Shown here one piece after another: positions 23,746 to 38,000 of a DNA stretch of 64,000 bases (within the stretch, counting starts at the first letter, position 1; each line of letters begins with the position of its first letter). The stretch comes from Antedon mediterranea. Taxonomy: Eukaryota > Echinodermata > Crinoidea > Comatulida > Antedonidae. Both the position numbers and the translations under genes were made by a program. Below the pieces are notes generated by a model that was not told where the DNA came from, did not search any database, and saw only the letters and a program-made list of their open reading frames with translations. The DNA lies in assembly GCF_964355755.1 (NCBI RefSeq), contig NC_092680.1:1396001-1460000 (forward strand), written 5' to 3'.

Positions 23746-26700
23746 ATCTTATAGAGTCAAAGTAACTAGTTATGTTGAAAAATAAAAGGGTCGAAATTTG
23801 TTCATTTTTCGAAAAATGGCCGATTTTCGACCCTTTTATTTTTTGACAGAAATGGTTACTATTGCATAATAAATATGCGCAGAGGCGAATAATGGGTTCT
23901 GCGCATGTCAATAGTGGTATAGTAACCAGTTTTATCGAAAAATAAAAAGGTCGAAAATTGGCCATTTATTTTAAAAAATCCCTGTACTATAGTACAGGAA
24001 AATTTTCGAAAAATGTCCGATTTTCGACCCTTTTATTTTTTGACATAAATGGTTACTATTGCATAATAAACATGCGCATAGTCGAATAATGGTTTCTGCG
24101 CATGTCAATTGTGCTATAGTAACCAGTTTTGACATAAATGGTTACTATAGCATAATAAACATGCGCAGAGGCGAATAATGGGTTCTGCGCATGTCAATAG
24201 TGGTATAGTAACCAGTTTTATCGAAAAATAAAAAGGTCGAAAATTTGCAATTTTTTGAAAAAATCCCTGTACTATAGTACAGGGAAATTTTTGAAAAATG
24301 TCCGATTTTCGACCCTTTAATGTTTTGATATAAACGGTTACTATTGCATAATAAACATGCGCAGAGTCGAATAATGGGTTCTGCGCATGTCAATTGTGCT
24401 ATAGTAACCAGTTTTGACATAAATGGTTACTATAGCATAATAAACATGCGCAGAGGCGAATAATGGGTTCTGCGTATGTCAATAGTGGTATAGTAACCAG
24501 TTTTATCGAAAAATAAAAAGGTCGAAAATTTGCAATTTTTTGAAAAAATCCCTGTACTATATATAGTACAGGGAAATTTTCGAAAAATTTCCGATTTTCG
24601 ACCCTTTAATTTTTTGATATAAACGGTTACTATTGCATAAAAAACATGCGCAGAGTCGAATAATGGGTTCTGCGCATGTCAATTGTGCTATAGTAACCAG
24701 TTTTGACATAAATGGTTACTATTGCATAATAAACATGCGCAAAGTCGAATAATGGGTTCTGCGCATGTCAATTATGCTATAGTAACCAGTTTTGACATAA
24801 ATGGTTACTATAGCATAATAAACATACGCAGAGGCGAATAATGGGTTCTATGTATGTCAATAGTGGTATAGTAACCAGTTTTATCGAAAAATAAAAAGGT
24901 CGAAAATGTGCAATTTTTTGAAAAAATCCCTGTACTATAGTACAGGGAAATTTTCGAAAAATGTCCGATTTTCGACCCTTTAAATTTTTGATATAAACGG
25001 TTACTATTGCATAATAAACATGCGCAGATTCGAATAATGGGTTCTGCGCATGTCAATTGTGCTATAGTAACCAGTTTTGACATAAATGGTTACTATAGCA
25101 TAATAAACATGCGCAGAGGCGAATAATGGGTTCTGCGTATGTCAATAGTGGTATAGTAACCAGTTTTATCGAAAAATAAAAAGGTCGAAAATTTGCAATT
25201 TTTTGAAAAAATCCCTGTACTATATATAGTACAGGGAAATTTTCGAAAAATGTCCGATTTTCGACCCTTTAATTTTTTGATATAAACGGTTACTATTGCA
25301 TAATAAACATGCGCAGAGTCGAATAATGGGTTCTGCGCATGTCAATTGTGCTATAGTAACCAGTTTTGACATAAATGGTTACTATAGCATAACAAACATG
25401 CGCAGAGGCGAATAATGGGTTCTGCGTATGTCAATAGTGGTATAGTAACCAGTTTTATCGAAAAATAAAAAGGTCGAAAATTTGCAATTTTTTGAAAAAA
25501 TCCCTGTACTATAGTACAGGGAAATTTTCGAAAAATGTCCGATTTTCGACCCTTTAATTTTTTGATATAAACGGTTACTATTGCATAATAAACATGCGCA
25601 GAGTCGAATAATGGGTTCTGCGCATGTCAATTGTGCTATAGTAACCAGTTTTGACATAAATGGTTACTATAGCATAATAAACATGCGCAGAGGCGAATAA
25701 TGGGTTCTGCGTATGTCAATAGTGGTATAGTAACCAGTTTTATCGAAAAATAAAAAGGTCGAAAATTTGCAATTTTTTGAAAAAATCCCTGTACTATAGT
25801 ACAGGGAAATTTTCGAAAAATATCCGATTTTCGACCCTTTAATTTTTTGATATAAACGGTTACTATTGCATAATAAACATGCGCAGAGTCGAATAATGGG
25901 TTCTGCGCATGTCAATTGTGCTATAGTAACCAGTTTTGACATAAATGGTTACTATAGCATAATAAACATGCGCAGAGGCGAATAATGGGTTCTGCGTATG
26001 TCAATAGTGGTATAGTAACCAGTTTTATCGAAAAATAAAAAGGTCGAAAATTTGCAATTTTTTGAAAAAATCCCTGTACTAAAGTACAGGGAAATTTTCG
26101 AAAAATGTCCGATTTTCGACCCTTTAATTTTTTGATATAAACGGTTACTATTGCATAATAAACATGCGCAGAGTCGAATAATGGGTTCTGCGCATGTCAA
26201 TTGTGCTATAGTAACCAGTTTTGACATAAATGGTTACTATAGCATAATAAACATGCGCAGAGGCGAATAATGGGTTCTGCGTATGTCAATAGTGGTATAG
26301 TAACCAGTTTTATCGAAAAATAAAAAGGTCGAAAATTTGCAATTTTTTGAAAAAATCCCTGTACTATATATAGTACAGGGAAATTTTCGAAAAATGTCCG
26401 ATTTTCGACCCTTTAATTTTTTGATATAAACGGTTACTATTGCATAATAAACATGCGCAGAGTCAAATAATGGGTTCTGCGCATGTCAATTGTGCTATAG
26501 TAACCAGTTTTGACATAAATGGTTACTATAGCATAATAAACATGCGCAGAGGCGAATAATGGGTTCTGCGTATGTCAATAGTGGTATAGTAACCAGTTTT
26601 ATCGAAAAATAAAAAGGTCGAAAATTTGCAATTTTTTGAAAAAATCCCTGTACTATAGTACAGGGAAATTTTCGAAATATGTCCGATTTTCGACCCTTTA

Positions 26701-27195
26701 ATTTTTTGATATAAACGGTTACTATTGCATAATAAACATGCGCAGAGTCGAATAATGGGTTCTGCGCATGTCAATTGTGCTATAGTAACCAGTTTTGACA
26801 TAAATGGTTACTATAGCATAATAAACATGCGCAGAGGCGAATAATGGGTTCTGCGTAATGTCAATAGTGGTATAGTAACCAGTTTTATCGAAAAATAAAA
26901 GGTCGAAAATTTGCAATTTTTTGAAAAAATCCCTGTACTATAGTACAGGGAAATTTTCGAAAAATGTCCGATTTTCGACCCTTTTATTTTTTTATATAAA
27001 TGGTTACTATTGCATAATAAACATGCGCAGAGTCGAATAATGGGTTCTGCGCATGTCAATTGTGCTATCATAACCATATTTGACATAAATGGTTACTATA
27101 GCATAATAAACATGCGCAGAGGCGAATAATGTGTTCTGCGCATGTCAATAGTGGTATAGTAACCAGTTTTATCGAAAAATAAAAAGGTCGAAAAT
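23745..27195. repeat. About 285-bp satellite built of nested palindromes (about 12 units)
   Basis: Each unit has a large palindrome of about 140 bp with arms running TAGTAACC(A)GTTTTATCGA..AGGTCGAAAAT and centred on CCCTGTACTATAGTACAGGG, a perfect 20-bp palindrome. One or two smaller palindromes of about 75 bp follow: GGTTACTATAGCATAATAAA, ACATGCGCAGA / TCTGCGCATGT, ATTGTGCTATAGTAACC. Unit spacing is 285 (25382, 25667, 25952), with 287-bp and longer variants where the centre reads CTATATATAG. The repeated 91-codon minus frames are by-products. It lies between the convergent CTC1 and UNC13 genes. Confidence 0.93.
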
Positions 27196-27370
27196 TGGCA
27201 TATATTGTGTTATTATCATCTTATAGAACCATAGTAACTAGTAATGTCGAAAAATAAAGGGGTCGAAATTTGGCAATTTTTCAAAAATTTCCATATATGC
27301 AAAATATTGAATTTTTAAAATTAATTTATTATTCAATATTATTGCTATATGTGCACATATTATAGTGTTA

Positions 27371-30300
27371 CCATTCCCCCTTAAATTGTTATACACTAAC
27401 GTCATGTGCACATACTGGGTTACATCGTATGGGGGTAATAGGACTAAGTTAAAATGATGTGATATTACAAAAAAAACAGTTTAACAGTTTAAATGTAGTT
27501 TATTTGACAATGAATTAACTAAAGCTATGTTAGATAAGTTGAGTACATGAATTGTCAATAAAAATAAACACTGATAGAAATACAATGATGTCATACAAAC
27601 TGAGATATTCATTATGCTGTATAGCATACAAGTCGCACATTATATGCAAATGCCTTAAACAAACAAAACCTACTCTTGAAATAAAAAGTTGTTGTTTTAT
27701 ACACAAACAACACTTGGTATAAAAGCCTGTGTCATATGCTATCTGGCTAAGCTTCAAATGCGATGAACACTAATAGTCCCATCTCCCAGAAGTTATAGCC
27801 ACAGTTGTCAGTTGTGTAGTATTTCTATAAATATCTCATATCATATTGTATATAACCAAAGATTTGTACATCTTAATGTATAAATTATGACTGGAATGCT
27901 ATATGTATCATATTCATATACTGTATTAAAATTATTTTTGTCTGTTTTTTTTTAACCGTTAATGTTGGTTACATTACAACGTAATAAGCATGCTTTTTAT
28001 AACTTAAAATATACATAGTAAGCACAACTTGTTGAGATGGGCACAATAAAACAGTAGCTGGTTCCTATTACTCAACAAGTGTGTTAGAGAGTAGGCACTT
28101 TCAATACAGAAAACATGTAACATTGAATGTTAGTTAAATTAACGTTGTCGTCGTCAACCCGTGTAATTGTGACTATCTTGAGTAAAATGCAAAACCATTG
28201 CATAAAGGGAAAAATACAGGAATGCATAGACTGAAAAAAAAAACTGTGACAAAAAACAAATATATATCATCATATCTTAAAAAAACATCCAATCAACAAA
28301 TGCTACAATACAATTCATCTTATTAACAATAATATAAGTAAACGTAATATTTACAATTTTTGGAATAAACAATCACCTTAATACAAAACTATCTACTTAA
28401 TAGTCTAGCATGATGTAGTATTTGTATAGTGTAAATATATCAATGAAATACAATTATTAGGTAAAATGAGGTGTTTTTTATGATTTGTCATTATAAACAT
28501 TTATTGCAATGCTATCATATAATATACTCTCTGATCTACACCGATATTGCACGTACGTTCGCTTAAGCAGCCTTATTTGGTACTTACCGCCTCCCTAGTT
28601 GCACTATATTTGGTGGTCGTTTTCCAATTGCACATCTACACAACACCCCATGAAAGATGCAGATATAATGCACATTTTCATTATATCTACTCATTGTACC
28701 CAGAGTGCAGGTACACAATAACATATTTTTGTAGGTAATGAATGAAAGTGTTGAATTCTTCAAGTATATTGTGATTTTTTCATGATGTCAAGGAATCTCT
28801 TATATTGGCCTTTATTTGACACAACATTATCTTTTTTCTTAATTGAGATTTGATTTGAAAACCTGTAAAAACACTCTGCTATACTGTAATAGAGAGCTTT
28901 CGATCCGCGAAAGTATGACGCGTTAATTCACTGTGCACATGCAGGAACGTGTTTCCTTGTTCCTTACCTTGACACAATTTTGATTGTTTCTAGGGCCAGG
29001 CGACGACCTACTTGGCCTAGATAAGGTCCTCACAAAATGAAAGCTGCCTAATATATCAATAACTTGCTATGTGGATTGTGTAGCAATTTGGTATTATTTA
29101 GATGCATAAAACAACCACAATATTTTAGCTTCCGATCAAATACATCCTGCACCCACTTTCAATTAAAATATTATTCATTATTTACTGATGATTAACTAAC
29201 TCATTATTTAATGATGAATTAACCTATAAATTACTATAATTATAATTTTATATATATATACTGTATTATTTATATACTTGAATATTAAACATAGCAGAAG
29301 GTCTTATGATGAAGCATTCACCTCTATTTGGAGTCTACTCGGACTCGAACCCATACCTTTTCACTTTTATTCTCTTCTGTGCATTATTATTTATATAATA
29401 TATAAGTATATACATATATCTATGTATATGAAGGGTTGCATTACTTCTTTATGGGCTGAATGCAGAGAATATTTTCCTGAGTTGAAAGATTTGGCTGTTC
29501 CATATTTAGTGAGATGGAACAGTAAATATGTCAACGAATAAAAATGTTTTCTCCATTCAACGAATAAAAACAACATATAACACACCTAAATGTCCTAAAG
29601 TAAAGTGTAATCTAAATTTTATTTATTAAAACCACAAAACGTGCGGATGCTTAAGGCTGGATCAAAACAGAAAGGTGTTGGTGCAGCTCAGATTTTGGGT
29701 TAGAAAAATAACAGACTGCATTTTGGTTTTTCCATGTTTTACTATTTATAACACAAATCTCAAAATGTTTCAAACAAACAGGCTGTTTTTAACACAAATT
29801 TACGATTTGATCATCATGATCCTGGATTTATATAGCGCCTAATGTTGTGAAACCTCTAATGGTTACATGTATGAAACCAAATAAACCAATCATATTGGAT
29901 ACATTCAGGTGTGTTATAAAATGCTACTACTAAATACCATGTATAGAATGCCAAAGACATACTAATGTGAAACCATAGCTTACAAAGTGATTGAACATGC
30001 AACTAAATACTTCCATTAAACCTTAAAATCTAAATGCACTGAAAATTAAGTCAGATATAGAAAATACAATTAGAAAATCGGTGCTCAAGGAGCAATGAAA
30101 ACTTTATTAATATGTTTTTAATAGTTGATAAAAGTATTTGGTAAATAATATTAAGCTGTTGATATACAAGTACATATTCAACAACCTGCTTGAATTCAAA
30201 GCAGTTATCCAACATTTACCATCTGGATCTACTTTATTCATTATTTCACTCGAAACAATTCCACGTATTTAGCCACATATCTACACTTCAAACAGCCAAT

Positions 30301-30472
30301 CATTGGCTATGAACAGCTGTATTGAGATATGTAACCAACAGGAGTCGGTTACATGAATTTGTTGCGGTTGGCCGTGTGTCCGCATACATTTTCCGACTAT
30401 TCTGTATACGTGCATGAAGTGCTTTCACGGTAACCACTTGTGTGTACTGGTTTTCTTCTATTAATATAATCA
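27371..30472. other. Intergenic region between CTC1 and UNC13
   Basis: AT-rich, with no gene I can support. It may contain the distal UNC13 3' UTR (minus strand). A short open stretch at 29429-29541 (plus) has protein-like composition (LWAECREYFPELKDL) before a TAA, but no acceptor or homologue is recognised. Part of it (29492-29519) is a hairpin, CTGTTCCAT / ATGGAACAG. Confidence 0.5.
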
Positions 30473-30690
30473 CAATTGATCACATGATCAATAATCACAT
30501 GATCAATAATCACATGACATGTTGATCACATGATATTAATGGAACATGTTGGTCTTATGACATTGATTACATAATATATTGATCAAACACATTGACCACC
30601 TAGCACGTTGCTTTACATGACGCATTAATCACGTAACATGTTGATCACATGACACATTGATTACATAACATATTGATCCACGACATGATC
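30473..30690. repeat. Degenerate ATCACATGAT-type tandem repeat
   Basis: Irregular repeats of TTGATCACATGAT / AATCACATGA / ATTACATAACATATTGATC units of about 13 to 30 bp. It starts 28 bp beyond the UNC13 stop codon, so it lies at the start of the UNC13 3' UTR. Confidence 0.8.
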
Positions 30691-30717
30691 ATGTGATTAA
30701 TGAATGTTTTAGAAATG

Positions 30718-32070
30718 TTAAGGCTCGCCACCAACAGATCTGCATTCTGACTTCAACCTGACAAACTCCCTTGCAACTTCGTCATTGGTGCGCTGCGAAA
30801 GTATTCGTAGTATGGTCCAGCCGGTGTCGTTCATGTACAGACTTTTACCTAAGACAGTCCAGCATGCACAGCTTCCGGGTTCAACAATGTCACGTAGTTG
30901 GAGTATGCCAATTCCTATCAGGTGATCTTCACGCGCAAAGCAGTAATCCTTTACACAAATGTTCAATTCATAAGCATCTGGCTCATCTTCATTCCCAAGA
31001 ATACTAGACAAATGAAAAGAAATGAATACAATCAATGTTGTGATTAGAAACAAGGCAATCTAACAACAGGATGCTGAGCTCTGGAGATCAAAGGGTTTAT
31101 CTGTGGCTGCAACACTATCAGTTCCACGCACCTTAACAGAAACACACGCGATGGAGAATATGTACATAGTACAGTACTGTTGGTATTTGTTGCAGCAAGA
31201 CATAAGATAAAAGGACTGTTACATGTTGATATCTTGGCAAGGCAAGTTCGACATCATGTTGTTATATTGCCTTGTCAGAACATTCTGTTGCTCCATGACT
31301 TATGACAACTGACAACTGAGCTGTACAATATTTTTTAACTGTTGGCTGTTTATACAGCTACAAATTTCCAGGCATAGCAATGTAAAACTTTATCTGGCCC
31401 AAGAATGATTTAAAATGTTCCAAAATAGTTTGGATAAAATACAGATTAAAATCCAGGCACTATTTGATCATACATATTTTAAAAAAAAGATGATACTTAC
31501 AAGTGGAAAGTTTCATTGTATTTTGGAGCCCAGTTGTTGCTCTTTGATTTTGTGGAATGCTTGCGTCTTTTATCACTGAGATGCGGCCCAATCATATTAA
31601 CTTCTACGAACGGTCGGAACATACTCGTTGTATGCCACTTCAAGTCATTTGCAGCAACAACTAAAATGGAATATCGAAAGATTTCCTTCTATAGTTATTA
31701 CAATATACTTTTATTATTATTATTATCATTATTTATTCAGGCAAAAGATGCTTTTTACAAAATATAACAAAATATAACACAGATTAAACCAAAATTAAAC
31801 AAACACGACACAAGGAGAGAATATAAAATCATAGTCACTAGCTGTCAAGAAAGCAAAAAAGCAGCCTAAGCCACTGTTACCAATTTATCGCCGATTTAGT
31901 ATTATATATTATTTTCTATTTTGGTGTATAGTAAAGATAAAAGTTCACAAATTTGTTGAGAATCATTATCGTACCTTTGACTGTTACTTTATGTTCTCCT
32001 GTACCTGGATGAGTGAATAAATCAACCTGAATAGATACCTCTCCTACATTATCAGATGTACTTGGTAAAT
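30718..32070 (-). CDS. UNC13: UNC13 C2C domain exons
   Basis: Exons 32070-31975, 31660-31501 and 31003-30718. They encode [20 protein letters not shown], then [46 protein letters not shown] and [14 protein letters not shown]. This is the membrane-bridging C-terminal C2 domain. Loop 1 lacks the usual calcium-binding aspartates ([11 protein letters not shown] in place of the SDPYV type), as in other Munc13 C2C domains, so calcium-independent lipid binding is expected. Confidence 0.95.
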
Positions 32071-35000
32071 CTGAAAAAGAAAAATAGTTGCAGTTAGCAT
32101 TTAATGAATAGTATTCAACACAGTTAAAGTTTGAGATAACCAAGTTAATGTTAAAGTTAAATGTTAAATGTTAACAGTTAAGTGTTAACAGTTTAACAGT
32201 TAAAAAACTGTTTGAGATGACCAGGTTATATGTTAACAGTTTAAGACAAGGAGTCGGTTCTCTTCTGGTCTGTCCATGGTTCCCAGACAATAACAGCAGT
32301 AAGTGCACTATGGTGCAGGAATGCTACTAAGATTGTATTTGTAATTTGTTACCACACAACATACTTTCCAAACCAGCATTCCATGTGAACATTGACAATT
32401 ATAATTTCAACTTGTGCAATATCGCATAAAATTTGTGATAAGATTTTTTACATACAAAAAAAGATAATTTTAATGATTAATAGTACATCATACAACTTGA
32501 AACAATGACATTTAAAATTAGTACACTTATCAAGCATACACTTAAATTTACTCTTTATACAAAAAAAATGACATTTTCTGTAAAACAAATAAGAATAGTG
32601 TTTGGTTAGTTAAAAGCTTACAGATCAAAGCTATACTTACTTTTTCAAAGAAATTTTTCCAGCAAAATGATGATATTAAGTGTGTTGATATTATTTCATT
32701 GTTGTGGACTACGAATACCGTAGTACGGAAACCAACCTTAGTATATTGGTTGATAAAATCAGACACATTTTTATTTCAACAGATGAATGGTTTACAAACC
32801 TTTTTCCATATCTACATATTTTTTTCTCAAACATATTTAGAAGGAATTCTATAAAGGAAAAGTCTGATACTATTATCATACTTACAGTTGCCTGGCATGG
32901 TAGATTTGCATCCAAAATAAATCAAAAAGCACAAACCTGTTTTTTGAATCACCAATGTTAACACACAGCCAACCGTTTTACTAAAGCCATATTGTAAGTT
33001 TGTAAAGTAGCTCAAGAACAATTTGACATATTCTTACTCAACTGATGTTAGATATATTAGTGAATTTGAATGTAAATGTTCAGTAGAGAAAACATTCAAA
33101 TTTATTGAATGTCGAGTTTTAGAACAAAACAAAGATTAAGTTTACATCTTTAAAAACGAAAAACTTCTCCAATAAAATACAAAGCAATAGACGTGCTCCA
33201 CAATTGCAATGCTGTTAAAGTCAAAGCAAAAAGTCAACACTTTACACAAAGAAAGTGAAAATATGTATTGAATTTGAAAACATTAACTCACAAACACCTT
33301 AAAAACAGTTTATTTAAGAATCACACAATTTTTGCTTTTACAACAAAAAAGTGAGTAGTTAAAACAACCAGATTATTCTATAGCCGACATGTTGTCTTAT
33401 GGTAACAAGATAAAGTTATGAAGTTCAGATTGCTACAGACAGTTATCAAAAACAGCTAAAAAAACCTAAAATCAACATCAAATTATCCACAACATAATAC
33501 TGATAATTATGTTACCTGGCGGAGCTGAACCTTGTATGTTTACTATAGTATGATAGAAAAATAATGTTTAAAATAATTATTTAAATTTATTAATATTTAC
33601 AGGCATAGAAGAAATTCTAAACCACCTGGTGATATACTGAGAGTTAATTTTGAAACGTTAGAAGTTTAATATTATTATAGCTACTAATTTGTATTGAGTG
33701 CTTCTTTAAACTATTTCTTCCCAAAAATCATTCAAAGAATCAAATAAAAAATCTAGTATGTATAATCAGAAAATTAAATTAAATTTTAATGCTACAATGT
33801 AATGTACATTTTGTCATGCACTGGGATATAGTTATTTATTATAAAAATCAAGTCTTTAGATTAAAATTATTATTAAATATTATAATATAGAACTATTTCT
33901 TGTAATAAATAATGCATTTTACCTGTTGGCTCAATCTTTTCTATTATTTCAAATGGTACTATTAAAAAATACAATACAAATAAAAAATAATTATTAAACC
34001 ATATAAAATAAATATCTTGTCTTTTACTATGTTTTTTTTTTAACTTTTCTTTAAATTCAATTATTATATTCAGAATATTGTCACAATTAAGTGTAGAAGG
34101 TGATATGCAAATAAATTAGTAAAGTTTATTTTGTAAATGTGAAGAAAAAAAATGTTTGAGATGAGCAGGTTAATGTTAACAGTTAAATGTTGAAAAGTTT
34201 AACAGTCAAAAAAACTGTACATATATCTTAAGTGTAGAAGGCTGTTTATGAAATATAATGTGTAGAATATCATATGTAAAGCTAGAAGAATAATGTTTGG
34301 CTTAAAGACTGCATTCAATGTATCACCATCATATACAAAAATGTTTTAGAACATTGCAGTGTGATCTATCACCATCATATACAAACATGTTTTAGAACAT
34401 TGCAGTGTGATCTTTCATGTTGTATGGAACATAAACAACAAATTAAAAATATAAACATTTGCTGTTTACCTTTTGGCCCTGTCGAATCGGGAAGTGCTAA
34501 ATCTATTTTTAATACAAAGAGTAATAATTAGATTACAAATTTAATGTTAAGATTATGTTATCAAGTTGTCAAAAAGCAACAAGAATTATTTTGCATAGCC
34601 TATGTAATATTGAAATGGTACAAAAAGACAGTCACTTTTTTTTCTAAACTATTTGATGACATTTTGGAAAATAGCAATAATTGTAATAAAAAACGGCACT
34701 TTAGCTTAATTATTGTTATAATTTTTCTATAATGTATTCATTGTTTTAATAAATTTTACAATTTGAAAGAGACACTATAGAGCTTGATACACAAAGTAAT
34801 AGGGGATATGCCCATGCACCTGGATCAAGCTGGTCACAAATGGTGTGTATTGATATAGTACTGTAGCTATAAGCAAAGCTGCTTGATCCTACAAACATTC
34901 AACGCACCTCAGACAATGTGCTCTGTTGCATTGCCATCTACTGTAGCCACATGCTTAAATCTATATACATTACATAATGTATTCATTGTTTAATAAAAGA

Positions 35001-38000
35001 ATTATAAATGTGCTGTAGCAGTATCAAAATGTACAAATATTTACATCTGCACATAATTTATATCTACAAAAATAAAGTTACACATTTGCTTTTCTTTTGT
35101 ACGTAATTTATTAACATTTTCTTAAAAGCATGAAGCAGTGTTACGGTACCTGTCGGTGGAGTCAAGTCAACTGTTTTTAAATTTTAAAAGAAAAACATTT
35201 TTATTGTCTACTCTTAATCAAGATTTAATTTGTAAAAGTTAATCATACTGTGACAAATTTAAAATTAAATGGTACATTAGAAAATATGGCATTTTAACTC
35301 ATAGTCTGGGAAAAAGTAAAAGAAACCTGTGAAACTGTATAATATTAAATATTTAGATTTTGTAACTTATTATTATGTATGGTAATTAAGTTGAAAATAA
35401 GATCTATATTAAGATTTTCACTAAGCTAAACTGAAAGACCCATCATAATTTTCTAAAGGCCACTAAATAGAAAATTGTTAAAATTTGAAACATAAAATAT
35501 TTTATGCTAATTATAACAAGGCATTTCATACCTGTTGGTTCAGGTTCAGCTGGTTTGGCTTCTATTTCACAATATAATAAAAGAAAAATATGTTACTAAT
35601 TAATTTAAACCCAAATAAATTATTGAATACTATACGTACTGTACTCTACAAAGTTTACATTTTTTTTCAAACAAAGACCTTTAAAGAACAAATGCTAGGG
35701 ACAAAAATGTATAGTTTTTTAGTAACTGTTATATACTATTGGAACATTAGCCTACTACTCCTTGTTAGCATGGAGTAATAATTAGATTACTCTATGTTGT
35801 TAGTTACAAAACCATTTACCTGGTTCTGCCTTTGCTTCACCCTCTTTCTCTTTTTTCTTTTTCCTCTTCTTTTTCTTTTTCTCATCTTTAGTTAGAATAA
35901 GTAATCGAAAATTAAAGTACAGGAAATAAAACTATACTGAAATCTTGCATACAGTTTTTTGTCACCCAATTTTTAACTTCTTTAGCTACATATTTTTAAT
36001 CTATTCAGTAGTTATTTCTAAACATCAAAAACAGAAGTTAAGATTGTTTATTAGTATTTATATTTCAGTATAATGTATTGTAGTGAAGGTTTTTGTTTGT
36101 GAATATTTTTGTTTTTATACATGGCCTTGCAGAAAAACTGCCAATTGAGTCAAGTTTTTGAGTTTAAATAAAGCATATTACTATCATTATACATTAGAAC
36201 CTTAGTTAAATTGTGTTGCTACAATTAAGTTTTCTGATGATTTAGTACAAATACATTTAAGTTTAACAATTTACCTGGTGGCGGAGGCTCTTCTTCTTCA
36301 ACTTTTTTCCGTTCTATTCAAATGTGTAATGAAATATTACATAGTCATAATTAACATACCTAATTTGCATACAGTGATAAATGTTTGTCGGAATAAAAAC
36401 ATGAAAAGCGTGAGAAAGAACAACTGTAGAAACAGTTAAATAAGACAAAATACTGCATTAGCACTTGTAGAATAACTGGCACAAAACACACAGCTTGTTA
36501 TACCAACAAATGGAAAAGAGTTATTTACGTTATCCATATACTATAGACAACATCATGCACAATCTTACTTAAAAGATCAAGTGAAAACACTGATATTGCT
36601 GACAAGAATGCAGTCAGAGTTCTAGAGCAATAAAGACCAACATTCCATATCACAACTCTGATTGAGGCAAGAGACTAGTAGACTAGTTTGAGGCACACAA
36701 CAATCATATCAGATCATATCTCTAGGTAAAATTATCTTTATCTAGTTCTAATTCAACTTTCGTTGAGGAGGAGGAGCTGTCTTAGAGGTGTTGTTTCACA
36801 TGTTAGCTTCTCCATTCATTGGCGCTTTTGGAAATTATTTATTAGAGTGATGCTATTCAGCAATATTATTATTGCTTTGACAACAAAATTACACAGTTAC
36901 CCATGCTTAACATTAAACAAATGCAAGCAGAAGAATAAAAAAAAAATTTAGATTTAAATGTTATTGGAACGTACTACATTAATATATCGACCTTAAGAAT
37001 TGGTTTATTTCCCACATAGTTAATAAGCAAAGACATGTGTCAGTGCACCTGCTTATGCAATTAAAAACTGACAAAAATCAAAAGACAATAGTTAAGATAT
37101 TAAAATAAAAGCAGTGCCAGTTAGAACAAATCCAATCTCTCCTTGTCATTGTTACTTTATTATTCAGATTAAATTATTCAAAATGAGGTAGTACTGTATA
37201 TATATCTATAATGAACTTGTAAAGTTTCTTGATTGAAATGACAAAGAATTATTTAAAACAAAAATGTTGTACAGGCAATAGCAGTATTTTTTCCAATCCA
37301 ATCTTAACAAAGTCATCAATAGATTATCTGGCTATGTTTCTTGTGGGAAGAGTGCTACTAGATTTGTTTTCATGGCAGAAGCATGGCTCCTGCTACTTCC
37401 AAACACTAGCTAACTTCACCAAACTTTTTTATGAATGCTAAGTTTGCAACTGTTTGAAGAAGTTTGTGATTCCAGAAGTTAATGAGGCTGGTTTGTATCT
37501 TATTTTATCTGGAGAATCAGTTGACTGCAAAGCACCTAAAAACTGTTGAGTTTATAAACCTTAGCACTAGTTTCTTCACAACCTAACTGCTGAAAACTAG
37601 TTTTCTGCAGTGTGCTGAAGTTTTTAACTGGTCTATCCTAGCAAATTTTGGACAACTTTTCTTGCCAAACTTTGCTCGAGTGGACAAGTAAGGTTTGCTA
37701 GTGCACACTAGACTTAAAAGTTCCTATTTAAATGTTTACAATATCCCTAGCAGAGTTGTAGTGGCAGGGACTAGCATGTGATAACAAATCAGATCAATTT
37801 GAATGTATTTGACCTTTGCTCATATGGAATACACCATTCAGAGTAAAATTATGCATCATTATCCTACAATATTTGTAATATAAGTCCTTAATTATAGTAC
37901 TTATAAGAAGAACAACACTTTATCGGAGTAGAAAGAGTTAGAAATTCTTGAAATGTGCTTTGTAAAGAGAAAGAAACAGATCACAATACACAATACTACA

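Noticed and set aside
24145-27086. Family of 91-codon minus-strand genes
   Set aside because: Identical frames recur with the 285-bp satellite period and lie across palindromes; no start context or family signature.
29325-29365. tRNA gene suggested by a good B box on the minus strand (GGGTTCGAGTCCGAG)
   Set aside because: No A box at the right distance and no acceptor stem; at most a SINE fragment.
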